Shown piece by piece: positions 9,852-17,462 of a stretch of 36,244 bases of DNA. The stretch spans positions 1-36,244 of the forward strand of contig JABDBB010000007.1 of assembly GCA_013288845.1 (NCBI GenBank), in the 5' to 3' direction. The notes under the pieces were generated by a model. That model saw nothing but the letters and a program-made list of their open reading frames with translations. It made no database searches and was not told where the DNA came from. Each line of letters begins with the position of its first letter. Within the stretch, counting starts at the first letter, position 1. Made by a program: the position numbers and the translations under genes. Source of the DNA: Chlamydiota bacterium (GTDB lineage: Bacteria; Chlamydiota; Chlamydiia; Chlamydiales; Criblamydiaceae).

Positions 9852-10320
9852 CCCGCGCTCGATAGTCAGTATTTTTTTATATTGAGGAGATGCATCAGAT
9901 AAATATGTTTGGCGGATCTAATATTATTTCTTCAATATCCGCTCTCCACGAGGCGGCGGCCACATAAGAAATGAGTGCAGCGCGAGTAGGAAAACTATCT
10001 AGAGATCTCAATAAAATACGGGAATAAATACGTTCACAATACTCTGTATCAACCTTGTTATGTTTTGCCAATTTTCGCAAAAATTTAGTTTTGCAAAGTT
10101 CTGCGGGTGTTGTATCTTTGAAATATGCGATGCAAAATTTTGCAATCATTTTTTCTCTTTTTTCTTCGATGAAGATTTTTTTTGAAGTGCATCTTCCGCT
10201 GCGTTGTACATAAGAAAAAACGTGTTCGATTGCTTCTCTTAAATCGTCTTCTTTTTTAAAATTTTTGTATATAATATCTTGTAATGAATTATACCATCCG
10301 GGCTCTAAAGATAAAGACAT
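9852..10320 (-). pseudogene. Truncated, frameshifted paralogue of the 256-residue gene
   Basis: An open frame of 141 codons (10320 to TGA at 9895-9897) aligns with the first half of the protein at 6742-7512, sharing GW, SLQDI, GRCTSKKIFIE, IAKFC and ILDP. Just after ILDP the copy has lost a few codons and shifted frame, ending in PNIFI. In another frame directly beyond, 9852-9890 still encodes SPQYKKILTIER, matching PPEYATILTTER of the intact paralogue. Homology then fades towards the porin stop at 9785. This is therefore a 3'-decayed duplicate, although the short frame, with its promoter and ribosome site intact, may still be translated. The start is taken at 10320 rather than 10326 because of the spacing to the ribosome site. 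Confidence 0.75.
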
Positions 10321-10326
10321 AAACAT

Positions 10327-10332
10327 TCCCCT
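10327..10332 (-). promoter_or_regulatory. Ribosome binding site deciding the start at 10320
   Basis: AGGGGA on the minus strand directly abuts an ATG at 10326, which is too close for initiation, but lies six bases before the second in-frame ATG at 10320. The intact paralogue uses an almost identical layout, with AGGAG seven bases before its ATG. Confidence 0.6.
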
Positions 10333-10352
10333 ATATTTTGTTTAAAAAATTT

Positions 10353-10382
10353 ATTTTACAAGCGTATAAATTTTTTTGTAAA
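10353..10382 (-). promoter_or_regulatory. Candidate promoter of the truncated paralogue
   Basis: On the minus strand TTTACA (10377-10382), an 18-base spacer and TAAAAT (10353-10358) are conserved with the promoter of the paralogue at 7544-7572. The surrounding sequence is also alignable, so the duplication included the control region. Confidence 0.5.
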
Positions 10383-10428
10383 GGAATTTTATAAAAATAA
10401 GACTTTGTATTATAGTGAAGAGTATGTT

Positions 10429-11265
10429 TTATATATGTCCTTCCAAATGACGGCGACGGCCTCGGAAAATACCTTTAGGTTGATCGCTCAATGAACGATC
10501 AAATTCATGAAGAATACGCACCCCAATCTCTACATGATCCAAGGTGTACTTGACAAATACATTTTCTGAACTTTCTTTTGTTTTAATCCCGTCCCTTTCC
10601 AAAGGAAGATCCGAAATCAACAGAAGTGCTCCCAAAGGAAATTTATGGTAATAGCCCGCCATAAAAAGAGTGGCGCACTCCATCTCTATCGCTTGCGGAC
10701 GTGTCACTTTTATCTTATGAACGAAATCTACATTGAATTCCCAAAATCGTTTATTTGTCGTGTGGGTGATTCCGATGTGATACGGAATTTTTTCCTCTTC
10801 CAATACGTTGGTCACCATTTTTTGTACCAAAAAATTGGCAAGGGCGGGAACTTCAACATCCGGAAAATAAAAATTGGAGGTCCCTTCAGCGCGAATGGAA
10901 GCAATAGGAACAAAATAATCGCCGATTTTATATTGTCTTCGCAATCCTCCGCACATTCCCAGCATAAGAGAGGCTTTAATCGGGAGGAATGAGCATAGAT
11001 CCACCACCAATGCCGCAGAGGGTGATCCGATTTTAAAATCTAAAATACTGATGCCCTCTTTCGGACAATGGGCCACTTTAAACATGCTCCCTTCAATGAC
11101 AGGAACATTTCTGCTTTGCGCAAAGTAATGTACATATTTGGGAAAATTCGTCAGAAGAAGATAAGGTTGAAAATCTTTTACATCGGAACCGGAATATCTT
11201 TCCAAAGTATCCTTCGCAATTTTCTCTTCTCTTTCACTTGGTTCATGTATGAGGGTATCTGCCAT
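10429..11265 (-). CDS. AMP nucleosidase-like phosphorylase-fold protein (short AMN-like form)
   Basis: The 278-residue protein has the PNP/UDP-phosphorylase fold. Recognisable blocks are MLGMCGGLRRQYKIGDYFVPIASIRAEGTSNFYFP, AIEMECATLF (the purine nucleosidase signature with the ribose-contacting Glu) and LLLISDLPLERDGIKTKESS followed by YTLDHVEIG, typical of AMP nucleosidase C-terminal domains. AMP nucleosidase splits AMP into adenine and ribose 5-phosphate. Escherichia coli Amn is longer; this length fits the short AMN-like subgroup known from chlamydiae and others, so the exact substrate is not certain. The start codon follows immediately on the TAA of the preceding zinc-ribbon gene, with GGGAG six bases upstream, implying one operon. 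Confidence 0.8.
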   Translation of the reverse strand: MADTLIHEPSEREEKIAKDTLERYSGSDVKDFQPYLLLTNFPKYVHYFAQSRNVPVIEGSMFKVAHCPKEGISILDFKIGSPSAALVVDLCSFLPIKASLMLGMCGGLRRQYKIGDYFVPIASIRAEGTSNFYFPDVEVPALANFLVQKMVTNVLEEEKIPYHIGITHTTNKRFWEFNVDFVHKIKVTRPQAIEMECATLFMAGYYHKFPLGALLLISDLPLERDGIKTKESSENVFVKYTLDHVEIGVRILHEFDRSLSDQPKGIFRGRRRHLEGHI

Positions 11266-11511
11266 TTAAGTCTCCCAATCAATTTCTTTAGGTTCTTCTT
11301 TGCCGAAAAAAGGGCCTATTTTGATATCTATATTTTTCTTTGTCCGGAAAAAAAAATCACATCGCGGACAGGTAAGCTCTTTGATCATATCGCCCAAGCG
11401 GTATTCATAAGCTCCCCGACTTTCGAAAATACTTTCGCATTTAGGGCAACAATGGTATTTAATCGTCAGATCCCAATTGTGATTGCCTGCCGGGCCTTTT
11501 TTATCGCTCAT
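11266..11511 (-). CDS. Small zinc-ribbon protein
   Basis: The 81-residue protein contains CCPKC and, 30 or so residues later, CPRC, which together make a four-cysteine zinc ribbon. It is otherwise charged and soluble. I chose ATG 11511 (MSDKKGPAGN) rather than 11550: it overlaps the stop of the preceding gene by only 11 bases, and the extra 13 residues from 11550 would lie inside that gene. It is translationally linked to both neighbours (68-residue gene upstream, AMP nucleosidase-like gene immediately downstream). It could be a nucleic-acid-binding or assembly factor; no specific function is recognised. Confidence 0.75.
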   Translation of the reverse strand: MSDKKGPAGNHNWDLTIKYHCCPKCESIFESRGAYEYRLGDMIKELTCPRCDFFFRTKKNIDIKIGPFFGKEEPKEIDWET

Positions 11512-11707
11512 GAGAATCCGGACCGTTATTTTCGGATTTAATACGAACATTCGGAGATTTCGACATATGATTTTCTGAAATAAAGGGATAATCGTTCCAT
11601 CCGTTTACCTCATGCATCTCACAGCCGATGATCCCTTTACCGGGCTCCACGGTTTCTTTTCGTAAAGGGGAATCTACAGGATAATCCCTGAATGCTTTAA
11701 ACCACAT
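11501..11707 (-). CDS. Hypothetical 68-residue protein, first gene of the AMN-like operon
   Basis: This small acidic-to-neutral protein begins MWFKAFRDYPVDSPLRKETV and contains GKGIIGCEMHEVNGWNDYPF; no family is recognised. Coding potential is supported by GAGG six bases before the ATG, by the overlap of its stop (TAA 11501-11503) with the start of the zinc-ribbon gene, and by its position at the head of three tightly packed minus-strand genes. It has a single cysteine and no signal peptide. A promoter between 11708 and 11758 is expected but no convincing pair of boxes was found. Confidence 0.6.
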   Translation of the reverse strand: MWFKAFRDYPVDSPLRKETVEPGKGIIGCEMHEVNGWNDYPFISENHMSKSPNVRIKSENNGPDSHER

Positions 11708-11758
11708 ATCCTACCTCAAGTTATCTATATAACTTATTTGACAATAATGAACAGTATC

Positions 11759-11815
11759 AAAAAATACAAATATTGCCTTTCATTCAGATTTTTGTTGAAA
11801 ATCTGAATGAAAGGC
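11759..11815 (-). terminator. Terminator after the 825-residue gene
   Basis: A perfect 18-base stem (11775-11792 with 11798-11815, starting GCCTTTCATTC) with the loop TGTTG is followed on the minus strand by U-rich sequence ending in six T (11759-11764). It lies 64 bases past the stop at 11880 and before the next minus-strand gene, so it should end transcription of the 825-residue gene. Confidence 0.7.
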
Positions 11816-11879
11816 AGCGGGAACATGGGGAGATGTGGATTGGCTCAATAAGCCGATGTCGGTAAATATTGAAAAATTT

Positions 11880-14357
11880 TTACCAAAGCCCAAAAAAGCT
11901 TGTTTTCTTCTTTGGTTCTTCTATTTTTGGAGGCTGATAAGTAAATTGCTGAGGAGGAGCTACCTCATCAATCATTAATTGATTATAGAAGCGAAACTCT
12001 ACTCCTTCTGCGGGATAGTAGTTGAGAATGTTTTTTGAATTCTCTGTAATACTAAAAAGAGTCGTTGTTCCCAAAGTGACACTCCACCCGTTCGCGAAAA
12101 GAATGTCATCGTTTCCGATAAACCAATTGCTGTTAGCCAGGCAAATAGGAGGATTGAGAAGTTTTGATAAATCCTCATCATTTAGCACAGAGCGAATAGC
12201 TTCATCAAGAAATCCGGCGATAGCTAAGTTTACATAAGAATTTTCAACACTGCTCGGAAGGAGTTTTACAATCTCATTATAAATGCCGGAAGAGAAGGTG
12301 TAATACGTATCCTTTTCTTTTTCGCTCACGATATTTTGTATAGAATCGCGATGTTTTAAAATAAGTTCGGCTGCCTGATTTTGATCTTCACGCAGGGCCG
12401 TCCGGATCGGATCGGAGTTTTTTTCGCAATCCGCAGAAGTTTTTCCTTTAAATTTTTCTTCTAATTGTTTTAGCAGATTATCGATAATTTCTTTTTTAAT
12501 CTTAAGATTAATTTCTTGGTCTCCTACCTCTCTTCCCGGAACTCCGACTGCTGTATCGATAGCTACCTCTATGGTCGATCCTTTTGCCACCGATTCGATT
12601 AAATTCAACAATGTTCGGCTACGTAATGTCCATGTGAATAAGTGACCTATAGAAGAATCTCCGAATTTTCCATGCAAGGCGCCGATCCATCCGGTAGGGA
12701 TAGTGTCATTGTTATTTTTTGACCCATTAATAAGCGGGATAAGGAAATCAATAAGATCATTTGAATTAGCCGGTGAGCATTTGGTAAATTCTGTCGACGG
12801 TTTCGGAGAGACTCCAAAAAATTCCGGAAAAAAGACAGGAGAGCTTTTGCAAGCCAGATTACGCCATGGTAAATGTTGAGCGGGATCCGGATAATAATGT
12901 GCCCATTCTTTATATAATTTGGTGTATTCATCGATGAGGTTTTGTATTGTGGCCGGATTATTAGAAAGCTCCTCGATTCTCTGTTCAAACAGCTCTTTAT
13001 TCGGTCCGTCAGGTTGTTGCGACGCAACTAAATTCAGTAATTCAAATACCATATTTTTATAGTCTTCTTCATTATTCATACGAATAAATTCTGAATTTTT
13101 GTGATGATATAATTGAAATCGTCCGACGGAATAAATCGGTGTATTTTCATCAATTTTATTGAAGTCAATGTCCCAGATGTAGGGACATTGATTTCTAATT
13201 GTTTCCATAAGACTTTTCTTAATTCCTTCGCAATCCTGCATCCCTTCAAAAACAACTGTGTTAATTGAATAAATAAGATCGTTAATTAAGGGTCCGACTT
13301 TGTAGGAAAGTCCCCCTATCGCAGAAAGCATTCTCATTTGAATCGCACATAATGCATAAGCGGAATAACCGTTCCAACCCGAAATTTTTTGTGAGTCGGC
13401 AGTTTTTGAATCTTCTGTCATTTGAGAGTACGCTTCTATAAGTCGTGCTGCAGAGACCGTAATTTCACCGGTTCCTTCAGGAAGAAGCATAGTCATTACC
13501 TGAGTCAGGTTTTCGGAGCTATTAGGAATGCCCATTGCTTCCAATGCGTAAATAATCCCCGGAGCTGTATTGATCAGAGTATCGTCAGAGACTACATTAC
13601 CTTCAGCACTGAGGATAACCTCATTTAAAAGTGTGGGGGAGTAGAAAAATTGTGTGGCCGGATAAATCTTCTGTTGGTTGTCTACAACGCGAAATATAGC
13701 TCCTTCTTCAACCATACTTTTTACGTCCTGAAGAAGAAGAATGAATTTTTTGTGCTGTAGAATTTGTACGCAGGAACCAAAACAGCTGCCGGAATCGTCC
13801 TGGCGCGGATTACAAAGTAAATATACAAAAGCGCACAAGGCTGCTTCCCGTCCGGTAATAGATTTTGACGGGCTAAGACGAAGTGTAGCACGAATCGCTT
13901 CTTCACATTGGGCTTTTCCGGAACCTTCTTTCGGAGCCTGAAGATTCGTAACAAATGATTGAGTGTCATCTTGATGTTCCTGAAAAGTCACAAGCATTTT
14001 TTTTGCAGTTTTTGAATAAGAATCTTTTCCGGTAAGCAAATTCGCTATAATGTCTGAAATTTTGGAAAAATCAATGATTCCGTTAGCATTTATCAATAGC
14101 TTAGCAATATCCACACACTGTTGTATCGCTACAGATGTTTGAGGATCTTGAAGTCCGATTTTTGCCTGTGCATCTGCCAGTTTGTTCAGGCTTTTTTTAG
14201 TTGCCTCATAAATATTGGATAAAGGAGGAGAAGGAGGGGTTGCTTCAGTTGCAGAGGTTGGAGGAGGTAAGTCGGAGGCGTAAACAAATTGTACGAGATC
14301 GGGTTCCGGAGTTTGGACGGGTTGTTTTCTTACTAAACCTGTTATACGTGCTAACAT
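11880..14357 (-). CDS. 825-residue protein of unknown function, possible papain-like cysteine protease
   Basis: The protein starts with a proline/serine/threonine-rich segment (residues 15-47), has no signal peptide or membrane helix, and ends with another proline-rich tail and KKTSFFGLW. Three islands resemble a papain-type active site. These are GSCFGSC with Cys192, GHLFTWTL with His572, and ANSNW with Asn744-Trp745 (compare the NSW of papain). The spacing between them is much larger than in papain and would need inserted helical domains, so the enzyme call is inference. The start is fixed by AAAGGAA six bases before the ATG. It is monocistronic, ended by the hairpin at 11775 and divergent from the efflux operon. 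The proline-rich ends and lack of an export signal would suit a type III effector, but nothing proves it. Confidence 0.6.
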   Translation of the reverse strand: MLARITGLVRKQPVQTPEPDLVQFVYASDLPPPTSATEATPPSPPLSNIYEATKKSLNKLADAQAKIGLQDPQTSVAIQQCVDIAKLLINANGIIDFSKISDIIANLLTGKDSYSKTAKKMLVTFQEHQDDTQSFVTNLQAPKEGSGKAQCEEAIRATLRLSPSKSITGREAALCAFVYLLCNPRQDDSGSCFGSCVQILQHKKFILLLQDVKSMVEEGAIFRVVDNQQKIYPATQFFYSPTLLNEVILSAEGNVVSDDTLINTAPGIIYALEAMGIPNSSENLTQVMTMLLPEGTGEITVSAARLIEAYSQMTEDSKTADSQKISGWNGYSAYALCAIQMRMLSAIGGLSYKVGPLINDLIYSINTVVFEGMQDCEGIKKSLMETIRNQCPYIWDIDFNKIDENTPIYSVGRFQLYHHKNSEFIRMNNEEDYKNMVFELLNLVASQQPDGPNKELFEQRIEELSNNPATIQNLIDEYTKLYKEWAHYYPDPAQHLPWRNLACKSSPVFFPEFFGVSPKPSTEFTKCSPANSNDLIDFLIPLINGSKNNNDTIPTGWIGALHGKFGDSSIGHLFTWTLRSRTLLNLIESVAKGSTIEVAIDTAVGVPGREVGDQEINLKIKKEIIDNLLKQLEEKFKGKTSADCEKNSDPIRTALREDQNQAAELILKHRDSIQNIVSEKEKDTYYTFSSGIYNEIVKLLPSSVENSYVNLAIAGFLDEAIRSVLNDEDLSKLLNPPICLANSNWFIGNDDILFANGWSVTLGTTTLFSITENSKNILNYYPAEGVEFRFYNQLMIDEVAPPQQFTYQPPKIEEPKKKTSFFGLW

Positions 14358-14694
14358 AATCAGTTCCTTTGGTGTATCGTGTATTTTTTGTTCTCTGATT
14401 ATTTATATCCCAAAAATATTTTTTAGACCCGTAAATAATGCATCATTCATATCAAGAAAATTTTAAATCATTAGAAAAGAGTATTTTGATCCAAAAAATA
14501 TGAGTGAAATTCATTGAGAAGAAAAAGAAAAGGCATTTTTTTCGTATATCCTGATTATTCCTTTGTAACACATCCGGATTTAACAATAATTAGTGTTTTC
14601 AAAAAATGATTTTTCATACAGACTGCGATTTTTAGAAAGGGGACATTTCGCAAAGATACGTCACCATTTTGTGGCCGAGGATATAAACATACTT
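14358..14694. other. Divergent intergenic region between the 825-residue gene and the efflux operon
   Basis: About 335 bases without a credible gene. A frame in phase with the efflux lipoprotein reaches back to a GTG at 14593, but its 34 codons would bury the lipoprotein signal peptide. A TATAAA box on the minus strand (14402-14407) may serve the 825-residue gene, but no good -35 accompanies it. A candidate plus-strand promoter is listed separately. No RNA gene is visible. Confidence 0.6.
14563..14590 (+). promoter_or_regulatory. Candidate promoter of the RND efflux operon
   Basis: TTGTAA (14563-14568), a 16-base spacer and AATAAT (14585-14590) would start transcription near 14597, which is downstream of the GTG at 14593 and so supports translation from ATG 14695. 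Confidence 0.35.
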
Positions 14695-16263
14695 ATGATC
14701 CGAAAAAGTAAGCCTTGTAGATATATTTTTTTCACCTGTTTAACCTCTATGCTGTTCACAACGGGATGTGTTCCGGATCCGAGTCGAACGGGATCTGCAC
14801 CTTCAGGAAGAGGTTGTGAATGGAATCCCAAAACACAAGGAACCTGCTACTGGTATCGCAAGGTCTCTTCTAAAATAAGAACACAATACGCCGTTCCCGA
14901 TCCGACAACGCCTTTAAGTATATTTGAAATGATCGATTATGCTTTGTGGAATAATCCGGATACTAAAAAAAGTTGGGCGGATGCCAGAGCGGCAGCCTAC
15001 AATGTAGGAATGGAAAAAAGTGCGCTCTATCCGACAGTTTCCGTGCAGGAGACGCTTGCATTTATTAAAGAAAGTTCCGGAGGCGGAGTAAATTCTTCGA
15101 TCATCAGCAATGTTACTGATGTAAGCGGAACCGCCGGAGCAGGTATTGCGGGAGGAACGAACGGGATAGGAGGGTTCGGAAATAATCCGCAGTATTTTCA
15201 GGTTCTTGTTACCGATCTTTTGCTTTCTTATTTGATTTTGGATTTCGGCGGAAGAGAAGGAAATATAGAGGCGGCGCGTCAGGCTCTCTATGCTTCCGAT
15301 TGGCTTCATAACAGAACTTTGCAAACAGTGATCATCAATGTGATCGACGCATACTACCAAGAGATCAATGATGCCGCTCTTTATTTAGCAAGTTTAAGAA
15401 CTTTGGAAGATGCCAAAATGGCTTTGGATTCAGCCCAAACAATGTTGTCAGTAGGGATAAAAACCATTGCGGATGTCTTGCAGGCAAAAGCAACCTATGC
15501 AGGCTCTCAGCTGAATGTTGTCGATACGGCAGGGAATCTTAAAATCAGTCAGGGGAAATTAGCCCGTACATTAGGACTTCCGGCCGATACACATTTAGAG
15601 GTTCAAGTGATTCCTGAAAATTTAGAGGTGCAAAAGGTATCGACGAGTATAGAAGAGCTGATGTGCATCGCCAAACAAAACAGACCGGATTTAGCGGCGG
15701 TTCATGCACAGCTTTTGCAAAAACAGGCGGAACTTCGGGTTGCGCAATCGGCAGCGTTGCCTACTTTGACGGGGAATGTCGACATTGAAGATGATCATTT
15801 TATTAACAACACAAGATTGGACGGATATACCTATACGGGAGCCGTAGTTCTTGATGTTCCTATTTTTTCGGGATTTTTCTATGTCAATCAAATAAAACAA
15901 GCTCGGGAAGAGGTCCGTTCTGCTTACGCCTCTCTCCAAAATAAAATGTATGACATCCTCCTCGAAGTTTTGGAATCGTATTATAAATACCAAACCGCAC
16001 TAGAAAATTTGGGCTATAGTAAAGATTATTTAGACGCAAGCCGTATGAATTATGATGTTGCCCTTGCCAATTATAAGAACGGTGTCGGAACAATTTTAGA
16101 AGTTTTAAATGCTCTAAAAGATCTGGCACAGGCCCGTTCACAATTTATTGAATCCCGTACGGAATGGCTTACTTCCATTGCCGGGATTGCGTATACAACA
16201 GGAACTATCGGAAATAATCCGGATTTTTTGCCGATCAAAAGAGATAAAGGATTAAATCAATGA
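14695..16263 (+). CDS. Outer membrane efflux lipoprotein (TolC/NodT family)
   Basis: The 522-residue protein is the outer membrane channel of a tripartite pump. From ATG 14695 it has a lipoprotein signal peptide: basic start MIRKSK, hydrophobic core, and TTGC with the lipidated Cys25. After that come the two homologous halves of an outer membrane efflux protein, each with long amphipathic helices, such as AARQALYASDW followed by VINVIDAYY, and YYKYQTALENLGY followed by LEVLNALKDLAQARSQF. The longer frame from GTG 14593 is rejected because it would mask the signal. Its stop overlaps the adaptor start as ATGA, so the two are translationally coupled. First gene of the three-gene operon. Confidence 0.92.
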   Translation: MIRKSKPCRYIFFTCLTSMLFTTGCVPDPSRTGSAPSGRGCEWNPKTQGTCYWYRKVSSKIRTQYAVPDPTTPLSIFEMIDYALWNNPDTKKSWADARAAAYNVGMEKSALYPTVSVQETLAFIKESSGGGVNSSIISNVTDVSGTAGAGIAGGTNGIGGFGNNPQYFQVLVTDLLLSYLILDFGGREGNIEAARQALYASDWLHNRTLQTVIINVIDAYYQEINDAALYLASLRTLEDAKMALDSAQTMLSVGIKTIADVLQAKATYAGSQLNVVDTAGNLKISQGKLARTLGLPADTHLEVQVIPENLEVQKVSTSIEELMCIAKQNRPDLAAVHAQLLQKQAELRVAQSAALPTLTGNVDIEDDHFINNTRLDGYTYTGAVVLDVPIFSGFFYVNQIKQAREEVRSAYASLQNKMYDILLEVLESYYKYQTALENLGYSKDYLDASRMNYDVALANYKNGVGTILEVLNALKDLAQARSQFIESRTEWLTSIAGIAYTTGTIGNNPDFLPIKRDKGLNQ

Positions 16264-17453
16264 ACAGAAAAATAATTCTCTTTCCGATTTATGCATCGCT
16301 ATTATTCGGAATGTGCTCTTGCACGAAAGACAAAAAAAAAGAAAGACCTCCTCTTTCCGTGCAAATAAAAAAAGTGATTAAAAAAGATTCTCCTCTTTAT
16401 ATATATGCTGTCGGCAATACCGAATCGCAAAATATGATCGATATACGTTCCCAGGTTACAGGAATACTTCTGCAAGCGCATGTGGATGAAGGTCTCTATT
16501 TAACTAAAGACCAACTGATCTATACCATTGATCCCGCTCCTTATCAGGCAGCTCTCGACAAAGCAAAAGCGCAATTGTTAGAATCTCAGGCAAGTCTGAA
16601 ATTAGCAGTAGATAAAGTCGCAAGAAATACCCCTCTTATGGAACAGGAATTCATTTCGGAACTGCAATATGACGAATTAGTCACCGACGTAGAGCTGGGA
16701 AAAGCGAGGGTCGATCTCGATAAAGCGCAAATTGTAGAGGCAGAGATCAATCTTGCTTATTGTTATATCAAATCTCCTGTAACCGGAAAAATGAGCTACA
16801 ACAAATTTGATCCGGGAAATCTGATCGTAGCCAATTCCGATATGGAAATGACAACAGTTCGTCAAATGGATCCTATAGACCTCGTATTTTCTATCTCCCA
16901 AAAAGATTTTCTTAAATTTCAACACCAACATGAACAGGGAGATACTCACTTTGACTTTATTGTTTTGGATACCGACGGCACAGAAATGACAAGACAAGGG
17001 TTAGTGTATTTTGTCGACAATAATGTAAGCACTGATTCAGGGACTATTTTAATGAAAGGAGCCATCAAAAACAGCGACTTTTCTTTGTGGCCGGGAGAAT
17101 TCGGAAAGGTGAAACTGATTGTCAAAATAGTAAAGGATGCTCTCCTTATGCCGAGTGAGGCACTACAAGCCGGAGAAAAAGGGCCGTACGTCTTCGTTCT
17201 TGAAAAAGGGGATATTGTGTCCACAAGAAATATCACGGTCGTAGAAAAAGTAGAGGACTATCTTATGGTCTCCGCAGGCCTGAAAGAGGGCGATGAGGTG
17301 ATTACGGAAGGGCAGCTGAATTTAAAACCGGGAATGAAAGTGATCGTAAAAGAATCGGATACTCCCGATAGTGCCGTAAAAAAACCTGATGAGAAAACTC
17401 CCGATCTTCCGGAAAAACAACCTGATGCGAATCCGAAAAGCGAACAAAAGTAG
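16260..17453 (+). CDS. RND efflux periplasmic adaptor (membrane fusion protein), lipoprotein
   Basis: The 397-residue adaptor bridges the inner membrane pump and the outer membrane channel. The N-terminus is a lipoprotein signal ending MCSC, with Cys21 the likely lipid site. Barrel/lipoyl halves are seen as IDIRSQVTGILLQAHVDEG and AYCYIKSPVTGKMS, flanking a coiled-coil hairpin of Ala/Gln/Leu-rich helices (ALDKAKAQLLESQASLKLA). The beta-barrel and membrane-proximal domains follow. The last 40 residues are a Pro/Lys/Asp-rich tail not usual for the family. It starts inside the stop of the lipoprotein gene (4-base overlap) and ends nine bases before the pump gene. Confidence 0.95.
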   Translation: MNRKIILFPIYASLLFGMCSCTKDKKKERPPLSVQIKKVIKKDSPLYIYAVGNTESQNMIDIRSQVTGILLQAHVDEGLYLTKDQLIYTIDPAPYQAALDKAKAQLLESQASLKLAVDKVARNTPLMEQEFISELQYDELVTDVELGKARVDLDKAQIVEAEINLAYCYIKSPVTGKMSYNKFDPGNLIVANSDMEMTTVRQMDPIDLVFSISQKDFLKFQHQHEQGDTHFDFIVLDTDGTEMTRQGLVYFVDNNVSTDSGTILMKGAIKNSDFSLWPGEFGKVKLIVKIVKDALLMPSEALQAGEKGPYVFVLEKGDIVSTRNITVVEKVEDYLMVSAGLKEGDEVITEGQLNLKPGMKVIVKESDTPDSAVKKPDEKTPDLPEKQPDANPKSEQK

Positions 17454-17462
17454 GACGAAATT

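Noticed and set aside
14593..14694. GTG start at 14593 for the efflux lipoprotein
   Set aside because: The 34 extra residues would place the lipoprotein signal peptide internally, and the candidate promoter would start transcription after that codon.
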